Source of the DNA: Tillus elongatus
Taxonomy: Eukaryota; Arthropoda; Insecta; Coleoptera; Cleridae
Direction of reading: 5' to 3'
DNA: 64,000 bases
Assembly (NCBI GenBank): GCA_964006375.1
Contig: OZ023265.1
Coordinates: 113,973,084-114,037,083, forward strand
Under the pieces are notes generated by a model that was not told the origin of the DNA, did no database searches, and saw only the letters and a list, made by a program, of their open reading frames with translations. Shown here in pieces: positions 40,760-52,699 of this stretch. Position numbers and translations under genes: made by a program. The first letter of the stretch is position 1, and each line of letters opens with the position of its first letter.

Positions 40760-41555
40760 GTTGTGTATGAGCACAAAACCACGAGCATTTTTCTTAAAGA
40801 CGCATGCATCAAAACTTTTTTTGTTTCTATCTATAACTAAACACCACCACAAGACAGAACTTCTTTTTAACTTTACAACACATACCAGCACTTAATACTG
40901 AACCTAATTCATCATTCTTATACTGCATCAACAGTATAAAACTTTGCGGAAAAGAAGGGGGTATATTAACTATAACATTTACTGGAATATCGATATTAAT
41001 TTTCTATATCTAAAAGACCTACCAAATATCTCATAGTTCAGAATGTTTACTTTTTTGTTTGCACCATCGTTAGCCTGGAGTATTTACTGAATGGGTACTT
41101 ACTAGTTCTTACAAATCTGATTCAGTCGCAATATATTATTTTTTCAACAATAACCCAGAAAACAAAAGAAAAACTTGTTTGCACATTTAACTTTAATTTT
41201 CAAAGAGAGCAATACTATGTGCAAAAATTATGCTAGCAAGTATGTTTTTCCTTCTTGGTACACTATCAGAGTATTTATGTGTGTTATCATTTCGAACTCG
41301 TTGCAATACTTTTTTCTTTATACAAACCTTTTTGGTACTCTTGTCTCCACGAGCTAGCTTCTTCTTTTTTCCTATATAAGTTTTTTTGGGCGCACAAGCC
41401 CGCTTGCTAAAAACTTAGACCCTGCTATAAAAACTGTACCTTCTTTGTAGTATTTTACGATGGATTTTTTGTATAGCGCTATCTATTTGTGTCCCTATAC
41501 ATATGGCTGCTGATCAGCAAAACCACATCGTCTAACAATCGTTTTTTTTTTATCT
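40760..41555. other. No gene seen
   Basis: AT-rich DNA. The 60-residue frame at 41175-41357 shows no motif. Confidence 0.4.
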
Positions 41556-42263
41556 TCAGTGTGTGGCACCTGGTTTTTGTATTAAAATACTTAGGATGGA
41601 ACAGTTCTTACGTCCACAATTACAGTTGTAGTTCCCTCGTGCATTAAAAACCGAGCAATGGAAATTATACAAAGGAAAAGGAATAATTTTTGGAAACAAA
41701 ACAGCAACCAATATCGTGGGGAAAACAAGAAAAAGAGTATTCTCCAGATCTGTATGCCGTTTAACAAAAAATTCTAAATTTTTGGGTTCTCCACGTAATC
41801 GTCCTACTTTTCTGGGACCATTGGTACCAAAGACAGACTCGTCAGAGAACATAACACGATTCCATTCACCATCATAATTTGATCTTCCGTCACACCACTC
41901 AAGCCGAGCAGCACAATGTCGAGTTGTCGATGGTCTATACGAGTAAAGCCTAAAAGCGCGTATACTACGATATATTGTTTTCATAGAGATTCCTTCCATC
42001 GGCCGTGTTGTAGTAACTCTGTCTTGTAAAGCCCCAATCTTCAAATGACGATTTTCTCGTGCTGAAGTTGCTCGAGGTCGTCCGGATTCGTGACGACGGT
42101 TATGGATTCCTTTTTCAGACCACCTGGACGAACACTGCAACACTGTTGACTCACTGCGTCCTATGAGATTTGATTGAAAAACCGGATTCCGGCATACCAA
42201 CAATGCGTCGCTTTCGAATGAACTTAAATTATTGTAATCGTTTCCTAAATGGCGACTAGCCAT
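41556..42263 (-). pseudogene. Tc1-like transposase, N-terminal two-thirds
   Basis: A 235-codon frame. Residues 30-75 carry the helix-turn-helix/linker region (GRSESTVLQCSSRWSEKG, HESGRPRATSARENRHL). ISMKTIYRSIRAFRLYSYRP follows. EWNRVMFSDESVFGTN has the first catalytic Asp of the DDE/D core, and GRLRGEP follows it. The second catalytic region should follow, but the frame goes off course after RHTDLENT and no QQDNARPH-like segment is legible. The protein is therefore frameshifted and dead. It is a different lineage from the WIG..G-type remnants at 3380, 32250 and 44990. No terminal repeats were identified. Confidence 0.8.
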
Positions 42264-42504
42264 AACAACTTAATGACTTAATACATTGAACGCAAATCAC
42301 CACGAAATATTGCTTCAAACTAAAGGAGTCACACATTTAAAGAGATAGTTTTTTTTTAAACGGAATTAAAAAAGTGTACACCTGTTAAATATTTTTTTAA
42401 TTATAATTTTTGTCAAAGACCAAACACAGTAGTATAGAAAATTTCATTGCAGTGGGATTGGTCAAGTCCCACCGGATGTTGTTTTTTAAAGTAGTATATA
42501 ATCC

Positions 42505-42723
42505 TTTTTTTTCTGCGAGGAGAGTAGAGATCTTTAACGTGCCCAACATCGTATGGTACACCGCACAGACTGCTTAACGCTTTCTCCGAAGGGATGAATG
42601 TGCAGACATTGCTCAACAGAATGCCACAACCTCGTTTGATGCTAATTTACAGTATGTACTGAATTGAACCCGGAACCCTTGGTTCCAGTGGCACACGTTC
42701 TTACACCGGCACCTCCGAGGCTG
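42505..42723 (-). mobile_element. tRNA-derived SINE, family A, 3'-truncated
   Basis: Plus-strand landmarks are GATCTTTAACGTGCCCAACA, CTTTCTCCGAAGGGATGAAT, TTGAACCCGGAACCCTTGG and GGCACACGTTCTTACACCGG. The tail part (GGCCTATTTCCGC complement) is missing. Confidence 0.75.
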
Positions 42724-42724
42724 C

Positions 42725-43450
42725 TGGGCTGGTGCATTGAAGTAACAGTTTGACCCTAATCCTTGTCCTTTCCTAGTGCGTCTAAGCATTGGAATGCTCA
42801 CCGGCAGACATACTTCTGAGGACACCTGTTCAGAAAGCGACTGAACACCTATCCTATGGCACACAACAACTGTATGATGTCCTCGCGACACGTAGGCGTC
42901 GCTTTTCATAAATTATTTCCTAAGAAACATATTGCTTTACTTTGTCAAATATTTAAAATTCTAATTGTTGATAAAAATTTACTATTAGGAAATTTCTCAA
43001 ACATCTTTAACGTCATTATAAAGTAATTAGGTAAGTGTGAGCGTGAGCTGAGTGTTTCAGATTATAGTTTTTATGGTGTTCCATGTATTTACACAGGATA
43101 TGTGTAAGCCTCTATCTGGATGCATGCTTCAGTAACCTTTGTTCTGAATCACTTTATCGATGGTTATAACTCGAGTAAGCATTTACAATGTCTCGATAAT
43201 TCCATACCAAGTGATTCAACTCATGCAAATTGATATATTTAGCTTTGTGCTGAACTGAACCAGATACTGGAACAAATACTAAGCAAACACTGCAAAATCG
43301 TTTACGGTTGTAGATTCTACGATGTTAGGCTACTACTTAATGCTGTCTACCAGGAAGGAAACATTCCCTCTATGGATAACGCATAAAGTGTATCTAATTC
43401 TACGTGTGAAGTGTCGCCTTATATGAAATATAATTGTATTGCAAAATACA
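42725..43450. other. No gene recognised
   Basis: 42725-42905 is less AT-rich than its surroundings and has an open minus-strand frame without a known motif. The rest is AT-rich. Confidence 0.35.
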
Positions 43451-44926
43451 TATTTTACTTCCACATCGTCAATACGTATGGAAGTATGGTATCGGTGACA
43501 GAAGTTGCAAACAAAATTAATCGCTTAAACGTCGTAAAAAGTGCCAACACATATAGAAAATATGAATTGAAAACGAAGATTTTTTTTGTATGTGGGTATG
43601 TATGTCTGTCTGTTAGTAGCCACGATAACTTTAGAACGAATTGAGTTGTGGTCTTAAAATTTGGTATACTGTTAGCACCTGACAAACTAATACTTCGGGT
43701 TGTTTTTGGGTAAAATTACTCCAGGGCGTAGATGATGAATGGGGGGCAGGGCGGTTGGCTGATTTATTTGGTGACAATTGACATTTTTTCGTTAAAACTT
43801 TAGTAATATAACGTTTTAGTGTTGCCCAACCAGCAAAGTTGTTTTATAATTCGAATGTTCTGTGGCTATTTTGTTTTATAGGTATTTTATTAACACTTCC
43901 AAAACGCCAATTCATTATATAAAGTCGCAATAAACACTATTCTGTTGTAGACAACTGAAGTATTTTATAAGCTTATCTTCAAAACGTTTATATGGCAGGA
44001 CTATAAAATATCTTATAAAACAGTCACAGAATTATTATGAAAAAGTATCCAGCGCCCAGTTATAAAATGTTTCCACCTATAAAACTAAATTGTTTTATAG
44101 TGTCTTCTTGAATTCCGGCGATATTTTTAATTCTCTTATAAACATATTAAGAAACTATTTTAAAGTAACTTTCGGTGACTTTAAATAAGAGTTATATTAA
44201 AGTACCTTTAGAAACAGTTTCGCTCTTAAGAACAAATTGTTGTATTAGTAACCATTTTATAACTATTTTATAGTATTGCATTTCTGTGACAATATGCAAA
44301 AGACAATATAATTCAGAATGAAAACGAAAAGAAACCAGGCGCCAATTAGGCAATTGATACTTACTAATTCCTGTCTTTGGTTACAGAAAATGTGGTGTAT
44401 TGGATGTTGCCTAGGTTTTGATGTTTCATTTATTATCTTCAGTTTTCCAGACGAAAATGGCCTTGAACAAGGAAACAGAAACATCACCAGACTTGAGGCA
44501 GCTAGAGGATGATTATTAGCGACGCTTATTTTTACTTTATCAAACAGCAAAATGGAATCTGCACACTTATAAAAACAATAACTGAATGATGACTGGGAAT
44601 GAAAACGTCAAGTGGCAGAAGTGACAAAAGAGAAATGCAGACACTGGCAAGCGGAGGACTGTCAATTACAAGACAGAGAGAAACCAAAGAACAACGAAAC
44701 CAAGCTTGCTTAGCTCCATGGTTGGAATCGATCAAGCACGAGCACTATTCTATCAAATTTCTATATGTGAAAGTAAAGTTCATAGCACTGGTGCTGCAAA
44801 CGTTAAGAACATTGTTGTTGGAGCCATTTATGTATTTTTAAATCTCCATTTCCTCCATGACGAATTGTTTGGTGTCAAAACTTGATGGGTGAAGGATTAT
44901 GTCGTTGTTCTGTCCGTCAAAGTTGT

Positions 44927-44928
<2 letters not shown>

Positions 44929-44976
<48 letters not shown>
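44929..44976. repeat. (CT)n microsatellite, about 48 bp
   Basis: Pure CT run, the only long CT array in the window. Confidence 0.95.
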
Positions 44977-44978
<2 letters not shown>

Positions 44979-44989
44979 GTGGCAGCCGA

Positions 44990-45420
44990 AAATTGAAGCG
45001 ATGTTGTCAGCCTGTGATGATTGTTCCAATTGTTCCACTTCAACTTCCTAACATTTTCCCACTATTTTTCTAAATTAATCTCGTATATACTGCAACATTT
45101 CAGGTGTCACCAATAAGCAGACAGAGCGGACACTGTTTTTCATATCATCTAAAGTTGCAGGTGCAATCGTCATTGTCTCATTTAAGACCCTAAAAGGAAT
45201 TATTAAGGGGGGTGAAATCCGTGGACCTAGGAGACTAGTTGACTGGACCTGTTAAACAAATCCACCTATTTCAAAATATTCCAAATAAATTAATGAGAGC
45301 CTTTATTGTAAAATAGAGTGGAACTCCACCCTGTTAAAATCACATGTCTGGGTTTATGTTTTGGTTTAATAATTGAGGTAATTGGTTTCTTAAAAAACTG
45401 GTGTACATTTCTCTATACAC
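44990..45420 (-). pseudogene. Tc1/mariner-superfamily transposase remnant, C-terminal
   Basis: The minus strand gives NRWICLTGPVN, SPRSTDFTPLNN, a gap, DDMKNSVRSVCLLVTPEMLQ and FRKIVGKCXEVEVEQLEQ. The order matches the 32250-32660 copy, with extra C-terminal residues preserved. It has several stops. Confidence 0.65.
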
Positions 45421-45477
45421 ATACCTAGTTTTAGCGAATTTTTTGTAAAACGAAAAACTCACTAATGAGGAGACCTG

Positions 45478-45484
<7 letters not shown>

Positions 45485-45565
<81 letters not shown>

Positions 45566-45572
45566 GTGTGTG
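45485..45572. repeat. (TA)n and short (TG)n
   Basis: TA to 45562, then TG. The left flank (AACTCACTAATGAGGAGACC) is a scrap of the modular repeat's outer half. The right flank is the tail of a family A SINE. Confidence 0.95.
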
Positions 45573-45577
45573 TTTTG

Positions 45578-45917
45578 TTTCTTTAATGTCGGCCTATTTC
45601 CGCAACTATGGCCAACCACCGACGCCAGGGAGCAGTTTCACCTCACTATCCTGGTAATTTTGCCGAACCACTGCCTTTCTGTAAGGAGGTTAGGTATCTT
45701 TAACGTGCCCAACATCGCATGGACACGGAACCGACGGCTTTACGCCCCCTCCGAAGGGCGGAACGTGCAGACATTCAACTTGCTGAAATACAATGCCAGA
45801 ACCTCAGTTGATGTTAGCGTTACAGTTTGTACTGAAAAAGTGAAAGGAGTATCCTGGGATCGAACCCACTACCCTTCGGTTCAGAGACACACGTTCTTAC
45901 CCCTGAACCACCGAGGT
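45578..45917 (-). mobile_element. tRNA-derived SINE, family A, best-preserved copy
   Basis: Read on the minus strand: CCTCGGTGGTTCAGGGGTAA (A box), GTAGTGGGTTCGATCCCAGG (B box), then GTTGGGCACGTTAAAGATAC and a tail GGAAATAGGCCGACATTAAA. Both promoter boxes are near consensus. Confidence 0.88.
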
Positions 45918-46235
45918 TTTTTAAACATAATTGGTATTAGCAATGAAAAGATAACACACGTTTTAATGAAACAAAGGAATCCACAGATGAAGTGTCAGTA
46001 TCTGAAAATACTTTTGTTAATGGTAGTACCCGCCTACCGAAAACAAAAAAAGCAACCAAATCCTTGTGATGGGAATGCCCTTTTGCAAACAGTAGGGAAT
46101 CAGTTAAATGATGATGAAATAAGGGGTAATTGGCTAATAGAACTAGAATCTATTAGTTCTTTTAATGTCCCGCATTCAGCATTAAGAGTGATATTCCGCA
46201 ATACTAATGGAATAATTCCTAACGTACCTCTATAA
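45918..46235 (+). other. Open frame of unknown origin
   Basis: After the SINE the frame continues for about 105 codons, including VPAYRKQKKQPNPCDGNALL and RGNWLIELESISSFNVPHSA, to a TAA. I do not recognise a family. It lies inside the composite insertion and could be a relic of its protein or chance. The upstream part of the same open frame is (TA)n and SINE sequence, so the annotated Met is meaningless. Confidence 0.25.
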
Positions 46236-46518
46236 GATCCCAGAACACTTTTGAAAACATATCAAGCGATTGACAGAAAAGATGGAGATGATGTTAATTG
46301 CTGGCATTTCTTTGTTTATGACGTTTATAGCTGCTTCTTCTAACAATTTGCCAATGCATTAGGGGTAATTGTATATGTAATGTTTATTTCACGCTACAAT
46401 CCAGTCACGTATACAACTAAATCATAAATGATTTATCATGGAAAAGACAAATTATAGCAAAACTCAGTATTTTATTTTATAAAAGTGGCCAATAAGTTAT
46501 CTATTAGCCGTAGTGTTG

Positions 46519-47549
46519 CCAACTAGCAATATAATCATATAAGAACATGGATCTTGTAAAAGCAGTTCGGTCTTGTTGCAAGAGCATCAGCCTAGAATGA
46601 AAATGTTGGTTAAATGTTTTATAGGAATTGCATAGTAGCTTACAATAATACCTAATTGTTTTATGAGAAGACGCCATTTAGAGACGGCAGCATTCAGAGA
46701 TATAAAAATGGCAGGGTTGAAAATACTTTAAAAAATACCATGTGTGTTAATATTACAGCTAACAGATATATAAAAATTATTATATAATGTTACCTAGATC
46801 CAATGTCCACATGTTTTCGTGCAGAAAGATAATCAAATCATCGAAGCTAATTTTGATATGTTTCTTTTTTCTTATAAAAATCCATAAATAGGGAGCACAC
46901 TTAACATTTGTTAATATTATGCAAATATTTCACAATAAAATTTAGTTTCCACTAAAAATTTCATTCTTCGTATGACAAACAGTGTACCTTAACAGATATT
47001 AGAGTAAATGTCGACATTATTGAAATGGTCGTCTTGTAAATAGTAATACCTAATACTTGTGACATTTATATTTTCTGTCTGTATCTGTTATTGTCTTTAT
47101 ATATAAAATTCCTTCCTGCAACTTTTAGAATGACTTAAAGAAACCTTTTAATTTTATTGCTGTTATTTCATGTTGCATTTTCACTTTATAGTGTTTACCA
47201 AAAACTACTAAAAAGCTTTTACAAAACTGTTGTGTAGTTGATTTATAAAAACCATATCACAAATAGTCAAGTATATTTTATAGCAAAGTATGAGAATTGT
47301 AATAAAACTATTTTATAATGTCAGAGGTGAAATTTTTTAGTCGCAGTAATGTTTATAAAATGGTTTTGTAATGTTTACAAAAGGCTTTATAAAGATTTAC
47401 GGAGACTGAAGTATTTTATAAAATGGTGCCAATTTTGGGTTTATAGCTCTTTTATAAACGCATTGTAAACAATTAAGGGAGTGAGATTATTTTATAAACT
47501 GGTGGAAAACGTTTTCACAACTATAATAAAATATAAAATTGCTAGTTGG
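46519..47549. mobile_element. About 1.03-kb element with perfect 12-bp terminal inverted repeats
   Basis: The left tip CCAACTAGCAAT at 46519 is matched exactly by ATTGCTAGTTGG at 47538-47549. The interior is AT-rich, non-coding and rich in TTTATAA words (for example near 46615, 47306, 47350, 47413, 47448 and 47490). It is nested at the right side of the 43821-47549 insertion and shares its right end. Confidence 0.6.
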
Positions 47550-47884
47550 AACGTTTATTAGAAAACTTTAAATATCATCGAATATGTGGTATTCTGTGTT
47601 GAAAATAAATTCAGGGTAGAAGGTGTGGGGGTGTAATAGCGGTGACAGAAATTTCGAATTTTTTTGGCTGAAACGGCTTAAAAGGTCTCAAGACATATAT
47701 AAAACTTGATTCTGCAACAAAAAATTTTTGTCTGTCGGTCGGTAGGTCTGTCGGCCTGTACGTCTGTCTATTAGTAGGCGCAATAACTTTCGGACAAATT
47801 GAGATTTTATTTTCAAATTTGGTATACAGTTAGCACCCGACAGAATTGTCTTTGGGAAACATCGCTTCAAGGGGAGTCATCTGC

Positions 47885-48650
47885 ATGTCAAACGCTCATG
47901 TACAAAAAGCTACCACAGTTACTCTTGAAGTTCGATTTGCAGATAGAATATGTCAAGCGCAACGCTCCAGAATGTTCCTCTGGTTATCTTAAGGTTAACT
48001 TGTATTCGGCTTTCATTATATTCAAGGTTTAATCAAGGTCAACATAATACTTTCGAATGGGAGCTTAGATTTTCACCACAAAAATCGAAAGAGCAACCAA
48101 TTCCACCTTTAGACATGACTTCGAGCAGTGGCTTGTTCAAGTCATCTAAAGCTTAAGCAGTCTAGTATAAAAACTGCTACAATATATCGGATAGTTAACG
48201 TCGCTGAGAAAAACTTACTACGATAACTTTTGAAAAGGTTGTGTTGTATTCATATTTCATAGACAGCCAGAACGGTTTGGATTGCTTCTGGGTGAAACTT
48301 CTGCTAAAGAAATCTAACTACGAGCTGCCTCATCGTAGGAAGATGTTGCCCATGGGTCTCCAGAATAGACGTGTTCTTCATGGTTGGCCCCTGTATAAAA
48401 GAAATAACTGAAAATCCCAAAAGAATATTTTTAAAGTACTGCTGTACTCTGCTATATAGTCATAGCGTTATACTTCTGGGGAACGTGTCCAATCATCAAG
48501 TGCAGTAAAACATAGGTTAATCTGCATTTGCAATTGTATTATTACAGGCTAAATGATAATTTGAAAATCAGTTGGAAAGATTTAAAACTACGTGCCAGAA
48601 AATAGCACGTAGCAAAAAATGCTGGGCGTGCAGTTATGTTAAGCAAGTGG
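47885..48650 (+). pseudogene. Possible very old LINE RT relic
   Basis: Scattered weak hits only: KLPQLLLKFDLQ near 47910 and a LYFWGTCP piece near 48475 that resembles the Y.(I/L)..WG block of LINE C-termini. No catalytic motif was found. Listed with low confidence. Confidence 0.2.
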
Positions 48651-48654
48651 AATT

Positions 48655-49830
48655 AAATAAAGCAGTTAAACACAAAAATGCAATTTGAAGCCGCATGTAA
48701 CTAAAGCTGAAATTTAAGACATACATGTCTGAAATTCATACTTAAATGAAATAGATATTTGCTTTACTCATCATTTTCTTATATTTTGAGTAGGATGACT
48801 CTTTAACGATTTTAGTTGGAAAATAAGAAGCATTCGGAAAATTTCAGAGTCTTTATAGAGGCGGATAACAATTAACGTTTGGTAATTAATCAGAAGTTTA
48901 TAGGTACAGGAACACAAATATTTTTTTGTGATCAAGGGAATCCTAAATTCAGTTCATGTAAATTATCACACCTTTGTAGAAGTTATGATTCAATTTGCAG
49001 CACTATTTTATGAAATAGTTCATAAAAATCGAAAAGCTTGTGCCCCAGTAACATCATGAGCTCAATTATTGTTTCACAAAATATGTATGTTTGCGCTTTC
49101 TACATATCTCTAGATTAAGTTTGGATATACGCGGCAAATTTGGATACTTTTTTGAAATAGGCCAGCATGTTCAATCTGTGATGTCATGCGGTTACAATCA
49201 CACAGCAAGTTGCTAAGGCGTTTTAAACAAAATAACATTGCCAACTGTGAATAATGTTGATAACTTTTTATGTAAAATATTTGAAAAATCAAATTAGGTA
49301 GGTGGAGTTATCCCCCACATCATTTGCAATGTACAAGAGGAATGTGTCAGCAGATTTGATTATTGTCAAAAAGTCGGTAAATTACAATTCGAACATTGTA
49401 TTTAAAGGAACAATACTGTAATTTGTTGAATAGGAGCCTTTATCTTTGGATTGTTTTTATAAATAGAGTTTATGTTTTCCACTCTTTAAATGGCTTTCAT
49501 TCGAAAAATTAACAATATGAGGTATCAAAATTTTGGTGGTTCCGTGTAGAAAATTGAATGATGTATCAAACTGGAAAAGGGGGTTGTCATTTTAAAAAAA
49601 TATATCGACGACGGCATAGTTGAAAAGCAAGAGTGGGGAAAACGTAAATTTTGTGCAAAAATGTGTATTTTTGAAAACCAGAGTTGATGTTTTTGAGCAT
49701 TTCATCAAAACACAAATCGCTCAAATTTTAGCAAATTTATTCCATAATTTTGCTGCTTACTGTAATGTAAAGACTTCTATATGTTTGGGCAGTATGTTTT
49801 GACCTATTGTACGAAAAATCCATATTAAAA
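48655..49830. other. No gene seen
   Basis: AT-rich DNA without recognised repeats or coding signal. Confidence 0.4.
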
Positions 49831-49836
49831 AAGTCT

Positions 49837-50087
49837 GGACGTAGCAGGTGCGTTATGGAAGTGAATTTTCATAAAAATATTTTTAATAGCAAATATGCCT
49901 CTTCTTAATGAAAGCAGTCATCAAATTTGGTTAGCTATATAGTAGAAACTATGTACCATATTTCATAGAAATAAATTTATTGTTGGAAAATGTACAAAAG
50001 TTTTCCAAAAATAAACTTAAAATATTTAGTTATTTAAATATGAAGCATTTAAGGAAAATTCGCCACCAAAACGCGCCAGCTACGGCC
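49837..50087. mobile_element. MITE with hairpin-forming ends (diverged)
   Basis: GGACGTAGCAGGTGCGTTAT on the left and CGCGCCAGCTACGGCC on the right are inverted and diverged copies of the standard end. The interior is the reverse of the 17893 and 58976 copies (TTAATAGCAAATATG; ATAGTAGAAACTATGTACCA). Confidence 0.7.
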
Positions 50088-50109
50088 TGAATTTTTTTCT
50101 TATAAACGT

Positions 50110-50496
50110 GCACTATATTTCGATTAAAACGGCGAAAATGCAATAATATAAGGAGCCTTCGATTAAATAAAGGACTATTTCTACCCCGAACAATTTATGG
50201 GCCGAGCTGTGATTGTAAACATAATTTGATAGGATTCAACTCAAGGCACCCCACAATTAACATATACAATTTTTCTCGTATCTTGTATGATAACGGATAT
50301 ATTTTATAATAACGGATATATTGAGCTTTACCATAGAAATGCGCCACCCCCGTATATAAGTAAACAGATAAAAACAAAAACTAACCCCAGATATGGGTTC
50401 TAGGGGGCCTAGTTTGAGCTCATTTGGAGAAATATAAGGCGCGGTCTCTTCAGTGGCAAATTTTTTCTACGAAACTTCGTTTAAACTTATATATGT

Positions 50497-50579
<83 letters not shown>

Positions 50580-50930
50580 TTTGTGTCCTCAAAAATTTTG
50601 AATTTATTTGGCCCAAACACAAGAATATAAAATATAAACAATCTGCTAATTGGGCAGGGCATTTGATATGGCCCCTCTCCAATTTTTCGTTTTTAAACCA
50701 TAAACTCTATAGCTAAAACTACAGCCAAAGCATCAGAGAAGGGGTCTCTTTAAAATTAATTTTCTGAAAATATTTTAGTAAAATGAAGTACAATAACGGT
50801 TGAAGCAAAACTTAAGGTTTTGTAAAACACACTTATTGCCACATTTTCGTATTCCGTATTCGTTTTAGGTTTTTTGGCTAAAAGTTGCCAATTTTGAGTT
50901 TTCGAATCTTGACTTTGACGTTTTAAGAAG
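50110..50930 (-). repeat. Type-2 modular repeat, interrupted by (TA)n and another module
   Basis: In window order: GCAATAATATAAGGAGCC, GATAACGGATATATT (locally duplicated), ATGCGCCACCCCCGTATATA, then the outer half (CCCCAGATATGGGTTCTAGG). (TA)n is at 50499-50577, followed by a module shared with 56492-56607 (GCTAATTGGGCAGGGC). The type-2 order then resumes (GCCAAAGCATCAGAGAAGGG, AAGGTTTTGTAAAACACACT). Confidence 0.65.
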
Positions 50931-50949
50931 CAAAATTATAAAATTTTCA

Positions 50950-51395
50950 AAGAAATTTGTCTGGTACTTCTTGACCTTTTTGATCCAAAAAAACTCACTA
51001 TTTGTCTGTAATATACAATCGATTTTGTCGACACAAAATAGTTTGGTCTTATGCGTTTCTCTGGTCACCAGTAGCACCCATTTTTTTAGTACCTATAACT
51101 GTTTTTATTTTAACCTAGAAATATCAATTTTGGTACATACTATACTTTTTATAATATAAATCTGCGTACCAAATATTTGATTGCCATATCTTTGCTCTTT
51201 TCGGAGATACAAGAATTTTCCGAAAGGAAAGTAAAAATTTCCTCGAAAAAACAGGTCTGATTTTCCTGGCTAACGAACTTATCCAAACCACTTGCAAAAG
51301 GAATGCGTTCATCAAATTTGATCAGAATCGGCCCATTATTCTTTTAATTATCGGTGTGATACAAATATAAACACACACACACGCACACGCATACA
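50950..51395 (-). repeat. Type-1 inner half ending in (AC)n instead of (TA)n
   Basis: GCTAACGAACTTATCCAAAC, AAATTTGATCAGAATCGGCC and ATTATCGGTGTGATACAAAT match the inner half in reverse. It stops at a short ACACACACACACGCACAC run where other copies have (TA)n. Confidence 0.7.
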
Positions 51396-51399
51396 GGTT

Positions 51400-51590
51400 T
51401 TTAAACCTTTGTGCCGTCCATGACGTCATTTGTGGCATCTTCCATTCTACGCACGCAGTAACTAGCTAGAGTGTGTGGGTTATACGTAGATATGGTCACA
51501 GTTAGCTTTTTTTTTTGTTCCCTCAGGGCTCGTCCGCGGCCTTGCCGCCCCGATAGCACCGCAACCCTTGGTTGATTGTGCATAAACTCA
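51400..51590. other. GC-rich patch of unknown origin
   Basis: GGCTCGTCCGCGGCCTTGCC and neighbours stand out from the AT-rich background. No coding or tRNA-like signal was recognised. It follows the (AC)n of the preceding repeat directly. Confidence 0.35.
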
Positions 51591-51594
51591 CAGT

Positions 51595-52695
51595 TTTAGC
51601 TTACCCTCCATACAGTTGGAGTAACAACAATATTTCAAATATGGCATCGCTGTCACAAATATTGGTTTTCAAACTATGTGTATCGTGGATGCCATAAATA
51701 TGAGCATTCTGGTGATGTGTGAAACTAAGATGCCATGACTTAAAATGCGACGTTGACAAATTACAAGCTCCATCGCCAAAACTAATGAAAATTGTTGCTA
51801 ACTAGGTAAAATGTATTTTGTTACATTTAAATCTTTCTTGCACTTTCGTGTCCATGTTTTGTGTGGTAATATACTTACTCGATCTTAAATTCTTATCTTA
51901 ATTAGGCGGCGATCAGTTTAGCTTCTAAGACATAGAATGGTAAATTTTAACGTTTTTGAAAAGCATTCTTTATAACTTTATAACTAAAAAATAGTAAAAC
52001 ATCTGGCTAATAAAATTGAAAGTGTTAAAATATATGACAGTATATAAATATGATCAGCCAAAAACCAATTCAGACTGTAATCATTGAGATGGCAGTATCT
52101 CCGTTACTATGTGTTTTCTGTAAATAATTTAACTGAAATTCCCCTAATTTTCTGTTGCACTATTACGTCATGGAAAGCACAAGAGTCGCAATACCCTGAT
52201 ATAATGACGTACATTTATTTGTTTGGTCTTCTAATTCGCTTAGCAGAAAGAGTTTTCCAAGTAACTGTATTTCCTAAGCTCGTTTAGCATTGTTTTTACT
52301 GCTTCTCAGTTAATACTATGCCATGGAGGGTCAGTTTTTTATTTATATCTACTAATTGTTTTATATTGTGTTTACACTGGTTCTGTTGTATCAGTGTACC
52401 GATGATTCATATATTATACTATAAACAAATCATTACACCTTTAAAGTATTTTTTAAGTATAAGAAAAAATTAGTTTTTTTTTCAGCAAAATGTTCCGTAT
52501 CTTACATTTTAGTGATACTATTTACTTTGTGTGTCTTACAAAACATAATAGTAAAAGCAAAAGGAAACAAAAGACTGCAATTAGTTGGTCAGATTGCAGG
52601 TTCTATGAAGCAACGGTATTAACTACGTCTAAAGAAAGAAGTATGGACATCAATCTAAGCAATACAACTCCAAGAAACTATCCTGGACATTTTGC
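51595..52695. other. No gene seen
   Basis: AT-rich DNA. Two small plus-strand frames (52084-52287 and 52490-52723) show no motif. Confidence 0.35.
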
Positions 52696-52699
52696 TGGC

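Larger units (their letters stand above)
43821..47549. mobile_element. Composite 3.7-kb insertion with CCAACYAGCAA terminal inverted repeats
   Basis: The left end reads GTTGCCCAACCAGCAA and the right end reads TTGCTAGTTGG, so the tips are inverted repeats (CCAACYAGCAA). Both flanking arms (about 43826-44290 and 46440-47549) are studded with TTTATAA or its inverse, and share GAAGTATTTTATAA. An extra left-end copy occurs inside at 46519. The interior carries other families: (CT)n, a mariner remnant, (TA)n and a SINE. No transposase matching the ends was found. The simplest reading is a non-autonomous DNA transposon, perhaps two nested or tandem copies, with later insertions. No clean target-site duplication is visible. 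Confidence 0.6.
43455..47880 (-). repeat. CAGA-type repeat dimer, split by the 43821-47549 insertion
   Basis: The first unit runs from ACTTCCACATCGTCAATACG to ATATAACGTTTTAG at 43819. The unit resumes at TTTATTAGAAAACTTTAAAT (47554) with TGGTATTCTGTGTTGAAAAT, which is the expected continuation in the uninterrupted copies (29570-29620). A second CTGTCTGTCGGTCGG run is at 47700-47770. The two halves join to a normal unit length once the insertion is removed. Confidence 0.75.

Noticed and set aside
41556..42263. Active Tc1 transposon
   Set aside because: The frame is lost before the second catalytic Asp and no inverted terminal repeats were found around it.
45465..46235. 256-codon frame as a single protein
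   Set aside because: It is stitched from (TA)n, a reversed SINE and an unassigned tail, so it is not a gene.
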